From the NCBI RefSeq assembly GCF_011075055.1, contig NC_058140.1, forward strand, positions 7,684,988 to 7,748,987: a DNA stretch of 64,000 bases, read 5' to 3'. This stretch comes from Mangifera indica (lineage: Eukaryota; Streptophyta; Magnoliopsida; Sapindales; Anacardiaceae). Position 1 is the first letter of the stretch. Every line of letters begins with the position of its first letter. Shown in pieces: positions 1 through 11,600 of this stretch. Both the position numbers and the translations under genes were made by a program. Below the pieces are notes generated by a model that had not been told where the DNA came from, did not search any database, and saw nothing but the letters and a program-made list of their open reading frames with translations.

Positions 1-559
1 ATTATAAAAATGTGAAAGTTTAATCTCTTGGATAGAAAAACCATAGTTTGATTTTGATAACTTTAGCTATTATTATCCCTAATAAATTATGTAATAAGTC
101 ATTGTGAGAGAAGTTACAAGAATTTCTAATTCAATTGCTTAAGTCAAATCAATTGTGATTGAGGCTTGAAGTTAAGCTATAGTGTTTAGTTTGGCTTTAT
201 TTTAGTTTTTCTTAGTGGTTAATTAATGACAATTAGAGGTCAAGTATCGCTTTTCTCGATACGAACCTTGAAATGGATGTGATTACACCACAGTCAATGG
301 TTTTGTAATTGAAAGATAATTTGATCAAGTATGTTAGATAATGAGTTCCATTTATGGACTCAGAAAAGCATTGCAAAGCTAGAACATTTGTTTAAACAAA
401 ACCATAAAAGCTTTTGACTTTTATCAAGACTAATAGGAATCTTCTATATGCAACACTTAGTTGGAACTTGATATTTCTGATATTGCATGTTTATATTACA
501 TTGCCTATCAAAAATGAAATACGTACTGTACTTGTAGATGGTAGAAAACTTGGTTATCC
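1..559. other. Unassigned AT-rich sequence at window edge
   Basis: No gene is supported here. The stretch is AT-rich with stops in all frames. It directly precedes a copia reverse-transcriptase remnant and may be more of the same decayed element, but no conserved motif could be read. Confidence 0.4.
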
Positions 560-938
560 AACTTTTTCATGAAAGATTTAAAAGAGGTACTCTATATCTC
601 ATTATCATGATCTATTATCGTAGATCGTATAATTTACTAAACTTAAATCAAAGTGTATACCTAGACAAGGTGCTAAAGAAATTCAACATGGGAGAATCCA
701 AAAGGATCCCTTAACATGTCACACGGTATATGTCTCTCTTGGAGGTTATGCTATGGGACACGAGAAATAAGAGATAATATATAATGAATTTTATTAGCGT
801 TCACTATTAGGTTTATCTTGTACACGATATCATAAAGTCAGATTGTATCTCATATGCTTTGAGCACTTATAGGAGATATTGATTGTGTTCAAACTAGCAT
901 CATTGAACAATGGTTAAAATATCCCGGATTTCCTAAAA

Positions 939-976
<38 letters not shown>

Positions 977-1185
977 GAAAATCAATTCACTGTTTGAGGG
1001 TACAGTGATGTTTATAACTAGATTGTAAATTGTTATAGTCAAATTACATGCATTAGTTACAATTGCCTTAAAATAGAAATTGTAATAGATTCTATAGTGG
1101 AAGCTGAGTATGAAGGATTTTTATGTAGGCCTTATAGGCAAATTGGATCGTGAAAGTGCATTCCAATGCCATTTATGATTTAGCA
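560..1185 (+). pseudogene. Ty1/copia RT-RNase H remnant
   Basis: Reading across several frames gives the copia order: the end of the reverse transcriptase (a MKDL-like stretch near 575, then NQSVYLDKVLKKFNM near 645-690), then the RNase H motif IVEAEYEG near 1090-1115, equivalent to the family's STTEAEY. Stops and frameshifts are frequent and an (AT)n tract (940-972) interrupts it. Such proteins copy retrotransposon RNA into DNA; this copy cannot. There is no LTR on either side that I can see. At about 1185 it changes abruptly into a gypsy-type sequence. Confidence 0.7.
940..972. repeat. (AT)n microsatellite
   Basis: About 16 AT dinucleotides inside the copia remnant. Confidence 0.95.
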
Positions 1186-2330
1186 AGGTGAACATCCTAT
1201 CTTGAGCGTCTAAACTATGTTATTGTTGATAAATCACATGTGAATAATAGGATGGTTGACACATTTAGCCGATATGTTGTTTTGTTAGTGAAATTGCTCC
1301 CGAGGCTCTTGATTTTGATCAACTCCAGGAGTTGTATGACGGAGATGAAGATTTCAAGCAAATTTGGGCCAAGTGCTTACGTTATTAGCCTATGAGTGAG
1401 TTCTCAGCCTGAGATGGGTCTTTATTCTATTCAAGGTAAAAAAGATTATGCATTTTCAGGATTTCCTTATGTCAAAAGTTGATTAGCGAGCTACACCCTA
1501 GTAATTTAAGTGGATATGTAGGAATGTTACTATTAGCCACAATTGAAGAGAAATGTGTCAAATCAACAAGGTGGCCAATTGTTTGTTATAGTCGATCAAT
1601 TCTTTAAAATGTCTTATTATATTCCTTACTAAAAGACAATTGATGCTTATCATGTGGCCAAGCATATCTTTAGGGAAGTTGTTTGTGTGCATGGAGTACC
1701 GTTATCCATTACATCGGACATGGATTGCAAGTTTTTGACAACATTTTGGTTGACTTTATTGAACAGATTCAAAACTAAATTGAAGTTTAGTAGCACCACT
1801 AAACCACAAACTAATGACTAAATTGAAGTGGTCAACAAATCTTGGGGTAATCTAATTCGTTGCATTTGTAGATGTAATAAAAGGTAATGGGACTTTCTTA
1901 TTATCTCAATCTGAGTTTGCTTACAATAGCTCAATTAGTTAATCAACTGGTAAGAGTAATTTTCTATTGTCTACACCAAAATTGCAAGGCATGTCCTAAA
2001 TCTTTTCTAGTTTCCTCTGGGTGGAGGAACAAGTGTCGTCACTTCTACATTGGTTGAGAGTTACAAAGACATGTTCCAAGAAGTGCAACCAACTTTCGAA
2101 AAGAGTAACCTAACCTAAGCCACAACCGATAAGCATAGAAAGCGTCAAGTGTTCAAGGTTAGAGATCGAGTGATGGTATACTTAACAGAAAGAGAGACCA
2201 CCAGTTCGTGTTTACGGAAAATTGAAGTAAAAGAAGTATACCCTCACAAGATCCTGAAGAAAATTAATTATAATGCTTATGTTGTAGAACAAGTGTGACA
2301 TCCCATCATCTACTTAAACAAAATCATGAC
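1186..2330 (+). pseudogene. Ty3/gypsy RNase H-integrase remnant
   Basis: The segment begins with the gypsy RNase H end (SYLERLNYVIVDKS, then NNRMVDTFSR, the family's NxVADALSR). It continues through the integrase core: VVVDQFFKM near 1590, [15 protein letters not shown] near 1685, then [11 protein letters not shown] and EVVNKSWGNLIRCI near 1785-1865. It ends with the C-terminal module (FKVRDRVMVYL, then KILKKINYNAYVV near 2255-2290). The order matches chromovirus/Reina-like elements. Several in-frame stops and frameshifts make it non-functional. gag, protease and RT are absent upstream, where copia sequence abuts instead. Confidence 0.85.
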
Positions 2331-2698
2331 CCATTTCAACCTTTTTCTGCATCAAATACATAATGAAATGGCAAAATGAATTGTTTCATGTAGGAATAAG
2401 AAGCCGAGGTTGTCCTGTTGAGAAAGATGGCTTTTCTCGTGTAACAATTACTAAATTTTCAATACAGAACAAGTGTGGTTGCCGTCCTACTTTCTAGCAA
2501 CTAAAGTTCAAAAAATTCAGTTGGCAGCCCTATATAAATTACAACATCGCCGAGCTGATACAACAAATATTTGATATAAACCGGATAGTGGACAACGAAA
2601 ATGTGAAGAAAAAAAAAGGAACATCAAATATATGCACAAATGTGGACAATATCACTTTCCAAATGCAGACTGCGGTTTCAAAAGGAAGCACAGAGGTA
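2331..2698. other. 3' flank and probable 3' UTR of the SERK-like gene
   Basis: This lies between the gypsy remnant and the SERK stop codon, and the part next to 2699 is probably 3' UTR of the minus-strand gene. I see no clear plant poly(A) signal and no other gene. Confidence 0.5.
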
Positions 2699-5600
2699 TT
2701 ATCTAGGACCGGATAATTCGTCCGGCTGGATGTGGGAAGTTGAATCGACGATCCAGTTAGTATTAGGGTGGTGAATGTGGTTAAACTCTTGCCGCATATC
2801 CTCTTTCTGCCATAACTCCCATCTTTCAGCCAAACCATCGCCTTCCAGCATTCTCACCACTTCCAACATCTTTGGTCGCTCCAGTGGTGAGCTTTGTGTG
2901 CACAAAAGAGCCACTTGAATCAACTGCTCCACTTCTTCCTCAATGTAGTTTCCCTGTAGATCACCATCGACCAACTGTTCCAATTTCTTCTCTTTTAGAA
3001 GTCCTTTTACCTGAAATAAGGAAGTTGATATCAGAAGGAAAAAAAATAAAGTTGAGAGAAGACCTGTTTCTCTAATGATGATTTAAAGTGCACACAGATA
3101 GTTATAAATTCCAAAGGACACTAATTACGCTACTACTAAATGAAAACCTCCTAATTCAGAAGAATCATCTAGTTGAGCCTCAGTCATAAATTTCATTTTG
3201 GAAACTACTTGAGGAAAAAGTCTCATCAGCATAAATAAAATTGATATCAGGAGACAATCTGTGGGCAGTCAAAAGAACATTAAAGCTTTCCCATATCTAA
3301 CGATATGCCAATTTTTCAACAATAAGCAGATAAGTGAAATTTCAGTCATCCTAATATAGCCAAAATCAACTATCAAAAACGTTTGCTCTGTGCCTAGAGT
3401 CCTAAAGCAATTAGTTTGAAACCGGGAACCATGTATGAAAAGAAATTTAAAGAACTAAAATGTAAGTTCAAAGGATCAAAAAATAATTCTGCCATAAAAA
3501 CTTGTAAAATACCTAAACAATGTCAACATTTTAGAACCCTCTATTAGTTTTCCACTGAATAAAGTTATAAAATAAACTTCCGGTGTGCTATTACTACCTC
3601 CCTTAGCCAAGCAATGGCAGCAATAACCAGAAATCACAAGAAACTACAATTTTGCAAGAAATGCAGTACGGTCACTTGTAATCAATTGAAATGCAAAATA
3701 TAATTGGAGGTAGGAGTATGTGAGGAGAACAGAGTGGATGAACAACAGACAGTACATACCCAATCAAGAAGCATCACATCATCATCATTTGCAAGCCGAG
3801 CAAGATCAAAAGCTCTCTGTCCTGTGATGAGTTCAAGAAGCATGACCCCATACCCAAAAACATCAGTCTTCTCTGATGACTTTCCTGTTGATAGGTACTC
3901 TGGAGCTATATGCCCAATTGTCCCACGTACAGCAGTGGTAACATGTGTATCTTTGTAATCCATGAGTTTGGCCAACCCAAAATCACCAACAACAGCTTCA
4001 TATTCCTCATCCAACAATATATTAGCAGCTTTGACATCACGGTGAATAATCTTAGGGTCACAATGGTCATGCAAATAAGCAAGCCCCCTCGCAGCTCCTA
4101 ATGCAATCCGCTTCCTTATGGGCCAACTTAGTGGTGCTTGTGATTGCAGCCGCTCTAGATAACACATCATCATATGACAAAATGATTTTGCATCATAAAC
4201 ACAAGAAACTCAAAATACTGTAATAAAAGAGTTTAAAATAAGTAATGGATACTACAGGTTTTTAGTCAAACTGCATCAGTAATTAAACATTTTCCAGTTC
4301 CACCCAATCTTTTCAGAAATTATTAAAAGCACCCCTCCATAATATAGTTGCTTCACATAAAATTGTATGGAGCGTTGGAATGTGTATAATAAGTATTATT
4401 TAAACATTGCAACAAAGCAATGGAAAAAACAAAAATTTGAAATGAACATTGAAATAAGGTATAACAAGCATACCTCTTAAACATGATGCCACACTTCCAT
4501 TAACCATAAAGGGATAGACAAGCAATCGTTCTGTGGGTGTCATGCAAAAGCCACGTAGACGAAGTAGGTTTCGATGAACAGCCATGCTGATCATTTCTAC
4601 CTCTGTTTGGAACTGTAACTCCCCACCCTGGGTGCGCTCCTCTTTCAATCTTTTTACTGCCACTAAAGAACCATCAGCTAAGCGACCTTTATAAACCTTA
4701 CCAAACCCACCTCTACCCAGAATGTGTCTGTTGCTAAAATTATCTGTTGCAACTTGTAGTTCACGTAGAGAAAACCTTTTGAGCTGCCCCAAATGAACTT
4801 CTGGATCTTCTTCAGCTGTAAAAAGGGGGAAAAAAAAAAACATCACATACAACAACTTTATGATCAACATGCATTATTTTCCTTTCTTCTTTCTGCCAAT
4901 TTTTTTTTTTTTAAATTTTTAGGTAACTAACCAGGTACATCAAAGAAATGATCCTGTGGTTTCCTACGTCGCCAATAAGCAAGTGCAATTGCAGGGGCAG
5001 CAAACAGCAGAGCAGCACCAGCAGCAACTCCCCAGCAATAGCTCCAGTGGCACTGTTACCTAATGGTACAGCAGTTGAAACATATAGATATATTCAGTTA
5101 TTTCTATTCACGATAAGAATCCAATTCTCAACCACACAAACCTAGCAAGAGTGAGCAATCAGTGGAATGAACTGTTTCATCCTCTTTGACATTGGGAGTT
5201 AGAAAGCTCAGGTGAACACAGTTTTCAGGTTAATAAGGAAACTTGAAAATGTGGCACGTCAACACAGTCAAAATTCAAAATTGAATCCTAGCATCTCTAC
5301 ATTTTCAACTCCAAAATGAACAACTTTGATTATGCAATTTAGACAAACTATAAATTCCATAGCAAATTTTAAAAAAGTACAACAGTCTGCACGTCTCAGA
5401 GACCTGATCAAACTAAAAAACTAATCCATGGTAGCCTGAGATGCACAGCGCTTTCAGTCTGATTTTCACAAAAGCACTATGCTAGAAACCCCAACAAATA
5501 CCAATTCCATAATCAATACAATTAGAGCAATCGACAGTTAACTATGGGAAATAGCAGAAATTGATACTGCTTGTTAATTGATTTTGTGAAGAACAATGAT

Positions 5601-8600
5601 TCACAAAACAAAGATAACATTGTACTCCCTACACCAGCTATTCCAAAGGCTGATTTCTCTGCCAAGGTTGTTTAGCTTTCAACAAAATAAATTTCTCTTA
5701 ATCAGTTGAAACTGCCCACCAATATCAACATTGCTCTCTCCTTTTCTTTCCTTACCTATTCCTTTTTATCAGTTTTTCTCCTTTCTCCCTTGAGGCACAT
5801 GGACCTTTTTTGCCAGTGCTCCTCCCATTTACTCTTTTCATGCCCCAACAGTCCTCTAATATCTGTCTCCTAAGGCCACAGACATGGTCCTAACATTACC
5901 CACTCCTATCAGATTAACCTTGTCCTTAACCTCGAGGTGTTGAAATAAGGTTTAATTTTTTTTTTTAAGTTAATGAACAAAAATTTAAAGTCAAACAATT
6001 TTTAATTTAAACATCCCATCAAATGTCACCCATCTCTAATTGCTTGTCTTCATACGAACGAATTCCCCTTCTTCTCTCCTGTCCTCCTCGCTCATTATCA
6101 TTACTTGCAATTGCCAAAATTTAACACGGTGGTTCAACCTATACTTCTCATTGCATAAAAAATATAACCCTTTCTCCAAGTTCGATTTAATTTTGGCATC
6201 GAATAACCTTTGAAAACTCTTGTCCTTTCTAGCACTTGAAACTAACCCACTATAGTTGATAGGGTTCATGTACGGGCCTATTGAAATATCTAGTTGATTA
6301 ATTTCAGGTGACTTGGAACTATTTGATGATGAGTAGGTGAATTGGGTTTAGTTTTGGGTTGGGTTAGGTTTGTTGAATGGGTATGGGTTTGAGTGGTAAA
6401 CATTTGGGCTTATAAGGGTGAGGTCGTTTGGGCCTGAGTGAGGAAAGTGCATGGATAGGGGTTAGTATGGTAGTGGGCCATTGAGCGTTGTTGATGGCTT
6501 GGGTTGGGTTAGTAGGTGTTAATAAGGATGAAATAGTTTGGGTCAGTTATGGGTTATCTAGCCTCGATCTAAGATGGATGGGTCCCAGCTCGAGTTGATT
6601 TTCCATAACCCAGTTTTTATCCTCGATTTTTTGTGCCTTGTCCATCCTTTCCTCTTAGGTTATTGATCTGTAGAGTCTCCTCCTTGGCCTAATCTCCTCC
6701 TATAGTCCATTCACAAAGGCTTCCATCAACAACTTGTCAAAAACATTTCAGAGTGGTGCCGACAATCGCTTAAACTTACACCTATACTCAACCTCGAAAT
6801 CGTTGTAATAGGCCCCTCCTCAATTCGTCCCAGTTGTTGAACAGAACTATAGTCTCCCTCTACTGTAACTAGCTCAAGGCCACTCCCTCCATGCAAACCA
6901 TTGTTGATGTCAACCTTTTGGTGTCAACTATGCGATTCAACATGAAATCACTCTACCCAAAAGATCCACCCTAATGGATCTTTTTTGATGAACATCGATA
7001 ACTCTAGTCATTGAGAGGGTGTGTCTCATCAACTACCAATCGTCACTTCCCATTCCTGATGCCCTCTCCAACTGCAATTTCTCCTAACCTTATTTGTTTG
7101 TTACTTCTTGCTAGTAAAAGTGGCATCATCTCTCTCACTAGTGACAATTGCGACAACAATAGAGATTGCACAAGCAACACTTTTTCTCGCTCACCACAAG
7201 GTATTTCTTAGTGCACCATCATCTCCTTAACTCCTAAGATAGTCTTTCATTGTCTCTACATTTCCTTCTGAATTCTCCATTCTTGTTTTCATGTTTTTCA
7301 GTTTTCGACTACCCCATCCAACCTATTCTTCACCAATTCTAACTCCTCCACTCCCTCTAATTTGGTCTCCATTCTCGTCATAACTCTAATACTAATTTTG
7401 TTAGAAACCCCAACGAATACCAATTCCACAACCAATATAATTAGAGGAATCAAAGGTGAACTATGGGAAAGAAGAGAAATTAATATTGCTTGTTAATTAA
7501 TTTTGTGAGTAACAATGGTTTACAAAACAAAGACAACAAAACACTCCTCACTCCAACTATTCCAAAAGCCGATTTCTCTCCCTCGGTTGTTTAGATTTTG
7601 AAAGGTTAAACTTCTCCTCTTAGTCAGTTGAAACTACCTACCTATATCAATATCGATGTCTCCCCTTTCTTTCCTCACCTCCTTCTTTTTATTAGTAATT
7701 CTTCTTTCTCCCTTAAGGCAAGTGGACCTTTTTTGTCAGTAGTCCTCCCATTTTTGGCCTTATCCTATTCACGCTTTTCATGCCCCAATTGCCCTTTATT
7801 GTCTGTCTCCTAAGGCCACATACGTGGTTCGAAACACACTATTGCTCATGGCAGTTAACATTTTTATATTTTGAAGATGTACCAAGTAGGTCAATAAATT
7901 GTAACATAACAAGCCAATATATCTATATATTAATTTATCAGGTCAAGATGAAAATTTTGAAATGGGAAGAAATAATGAATATTACATGGAAAAAAAACAT
8001 TTTGCTTAGGGGATGAGGACGGATCCCACTGTCAATCAAGAACTGATTAATAGAAATTCATGTAATCACAAACCTGATGGACCAGACGGCGTTGGTTGAA
8101 TGGGAGGAGGTGGAGATACTGGAAGAGGATTAAATTTATTATTTTTAAAACTGCAAAAAATATATATTAAAGTTAGCTTATCATACAACAAATTTCAGGT
8201 CACTGTATTTCCAATACTATTCAGCTGGGGGATTTAAAGAAATCAATAGACTTGTAACAAACCTGATGGGAGTGAACAGTGAAAAGGATCCATTGACAGG
8301 AATATCTCCCGTTAGGTTATTGTTTGAAAGATCACTACATTTCACGTGGGGAAATGACTGTCACATTCTAGAGAAATACAATGCTAGATGATGCTGACGC
8401 AAAGGGAACACTATTCAATGTGGAAAAAATTATGATATTAGCTAAGCACTCACAGGACTTGCAGTGACGAAACAGTAGTTAATAACCTCGGAATTTCTCC
8501 AGACAAACTGTTATTGTTGAGTCGCCTATGCAAAAAAACAAAAAGCTGTTATTCCAGATAACGGAAAGCATATTGAAGCAACACCAATAACTAAACATGT

Positions 8601-11600
8601 CAAAACAAAAACAATGTTAAAGTATACATTCCAATTATTCACACAATAAGAGATGGAAAGTCCACTGCACAGTGCATATAATTTCCTCAAGGACTAAATT
8701 GTACTTTGTACTCACTCAAGCAACAAAAACAAATGAATAATCAGTCTCATTTACCAGACAAATCATGAATGAGGTTGGAACAGAAGTAAGACACTAAAGA
8801 TAGGCTATGAGTTAAAAGCATGAGTAGCAATCATAAGACTGGAATTTAGGGGAAAAAAAAATTAAAACTTAAGGTCCAGTTTGTACAAAGCCTCACTAAT
8901 AATAGTACATCTTCAATGCAAAATTGCCCCAACCTAGAATTCCCATCATAAAATAATGTTACTATCATTCCCTTATTGTTAAATATGTGCCTTGGCAAAA
9001 GAAAACTTTCACATGTTGCCCTACACTGCTATGAAAGTGGTGGAAGAAGCTTTACACGATGTTCAATGATCAAATAGAATTAAAATTTAAGCTTTTTCAG
9101 AAAGAAAGAAATTTTGAATCCCCCAATATCACACCATAACTCAAAATGTGTGTTCACATCATCTAAGTGATTTACAAAGTTACTCTTTATACAGTGACTT
9201 TTATCGTTTATGATGTGGGTCAAGTATTTGCTTCCAACTTTACTATATATCTTATCCTTTTCCTTAATCTTCTTGTTGCTCTTCTAAGCCTCATCACTTA
9301 TAACACGAACTTAGAACTAGGTTACCTCCTAGTCTCTTCTTCCTTCACATAAGAGATATTTAAAAAGAAAATAAATTGAATGGTTGTTTAGCATTATTTC
9401 TACACTACCATACTACAAATAAAAGGCCAGTACAGCTTGAATATCATTATTTGTTAAAACAATCTCATTCAACTGAACTTCCAGTAGCAGAAATCGTATT
9501 GAAGGCCTCATATTTCCTCTTTGTTACATGACTATAGTGGACAAGTAAAAATAAAAATAATAACAGTGAGAACATAGGAAAATGATTTCAGAATCAGGGT
9601 AACTTGCATACAAAGTTCAAGCCTAGAACAATTGTGACCAAATTTACAAATCATTTACGCAGACATAGGTAATCATGCTAGATGGGTGCAATGCATGTAA
9701 TCCCACAAAGTCTCTTTCATTATGAATTAGTCACTGAAAATGTTTCTGCAAATTTTTTTAATATCAAATCAGATTGGGTCCACAGGATGCAGCTATGTAA
9801 GAAGATGATTTTCCTAGTATCTGTGATTATTATTATTGTTTCCTTTTTTCTAATCTAAGGCTCTTCTAAAACTATTTATAAATGCGATTGCCATTATTTC
9901 AGGCAGGGGCTTACATATCAGCTGTCTATTCAGCACATTAAGAGTATTTTAACAAATTGGGAGTCAAGTTGTGACGATAATCTCGGGTTAATAGTTGATA
10001 CAGGTTATTTTTTCTCCATTAAAGTTCCTATGTCTCAGTTTCAGGAATCCTTACCTTATCGGGTTCAGTAAAACAAGGCAATCTACACCAAAAATATCTG
10101 GTATTTTCACAGACATCAATCAAAAAAAAAATTCCATTGTTTAGCTTATTGTTAAAGAAAGGACATTTAACAACTTCTTGCTCCCTTTCTTCATCACGTT
10201 CTTTCCTGTTCTTGCCTCTTTTCTTTAAGATTTCTTCTTTGTACAGCTTAAAAACTCCAGTAGCAATTGTTATTGTTCAAACACACTTCATAGGATCTAT
10301 TCATGGCACAGTTCAAACCACTAGAAAACTCCTATATCTACTTTTATCACATTAGTTTAATAATTTCACTTGTAGGTTGTCCTACAACTTCTGAATCATG
10401 ACAACATTACCTTTCGTCTTTCTCTCTATCTCTTCTTGGCCTCAGCCAACAATTAAAATAAGTATGATCAAGTAAAATTACTAAAGAACACAAAATGTCT
10501 TTTTGAGTTCTTCCCCCCCCCCACCCCCCCCCCCCCCGGTTAAAGTAACAAATTTACTGAAAAAAAGAATGCCAGAATAAGGTCATCAAGCTTTGTACTA
10601 AAAAAAAAAAGAAAAAAGTAGAAGAAAAAGAGAAAAGCTGTAGTATTTACAAAATCTAAAAAGTCCATTAAAAAAACAGAACAGTTTATTCAAAAAAGAA
10701 CCAAGAAAATGTTTCCAATAACAAGGCATATTTAACAACTCTCACTGCAACTTACCAGAGAAAAAAAATAATTCTCACAGCACATTCCACCGCATAAAAG
10801 ATCAACTGTTTCTTTTCCTCCATGGGCTATGATAAAAATAATGGGATTGTTCCCCAAGCAATTAATTTTGATAAATCTAAAATTCTCATCCTTCAACCTA
10901 ACTTAGTTCAAACTATGCAAAACAAGGGAAATCACAGTACTGAATCAATAACTTTATGCAACCAACTGTAACTATAAAACTGGTAAATTAATTAATACCA
11001 GGGCACGTCCAATCTTTTACTATTCTAAAATTAATATTGACAAAATATTACATTAAACATTATCAATAATTATGTTTGCTAGATTTTGATGTTTAAAATG
11101 ACAAAACCAAAATGTATACAACTGCTTACTAAGCTCCCATAAAGCAATTCCTGTGTAACATGCCATGCAGTGCCCTAGCTTAACAAGACTTCAGATCGGA
11201 TTTAAGTTTGGGTTATTGACTAAGAAATTAAATTCAATAAAACATCATGCTTTCTAATGAAAAAAGAGCAACTCAAATATATATCATTCCAGAATATTAG
11301 ATGCCTAATCAGACTTTGAACTCAACAAATATAATTTAATGTTTCTTAAGGACTACTGGTATAGATATCCTGATACTCTAGCTTGAAGGTAAAGTATTTT
11401 TAAGATCCAAAGATCACCAAGTACGACAAAGGAACCCAACAGATTGCAATTTTTAACATGTATTACACAGCAAAAGATTGGAATACCTAAATGTAACGCA
11501 GGCAATACGTTTAGCAATAAAAATTCCAGCCACTTATATCTGAATCAAGCTTTCAATATCATAAGAATTCTAAATGGAACCAGTGATCTATGAATTAAAC

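Larger units (their letters stand above)
5480..7836 (-). mobile_element. Gag-only LTR retrotransposon in SERK intron 7
   Basis: A 2.36-kb element lies entirely inside SERK intron 7 and in the same orientation as the gene. Two direct repeats (5480-5895 and 7399-7836) start with TG and end with CA, and CACTA at 5475-5479 is repeated exactly at 7837-7841. Next to the 5' LTR, the minus strand carries a decayed initiator-Met primer-binding site (family TGGTATCAGAGC, here TAGTATTAGAGT). A purine-rich tract precedes the 3' LTR at about 5896-5910. The interior encodes only gag on the minus strand: the capsid-like part (about 7000-6650), a Pro/Asn-rich linker, and a zinc-knuckle-like tail ([14 protein letters not shown]) at about 6160. 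No protease, RT or integrase is present. This is the architecture described as TR-GAG. Stops show that gag is also dead. Confidence 0.88.

Noticed and set aside
2539..2838. Minus-strand 99-codon ORF
   Set aside because: Overlaps the SERK last exon and its 3' UTR in another frame.
2872..3075. Plus-strand 67-codon ORF
   Set aside because: Antisense to the last SERK exon.
6330..6580. Telomere-like GGGTTTAG/GGGTTAGG-rich stretch
   Set aside because: No regular TTTAGGG period; it corresponds to the Pro/Asn/Thr-rich gag linker of the minus-strand element.
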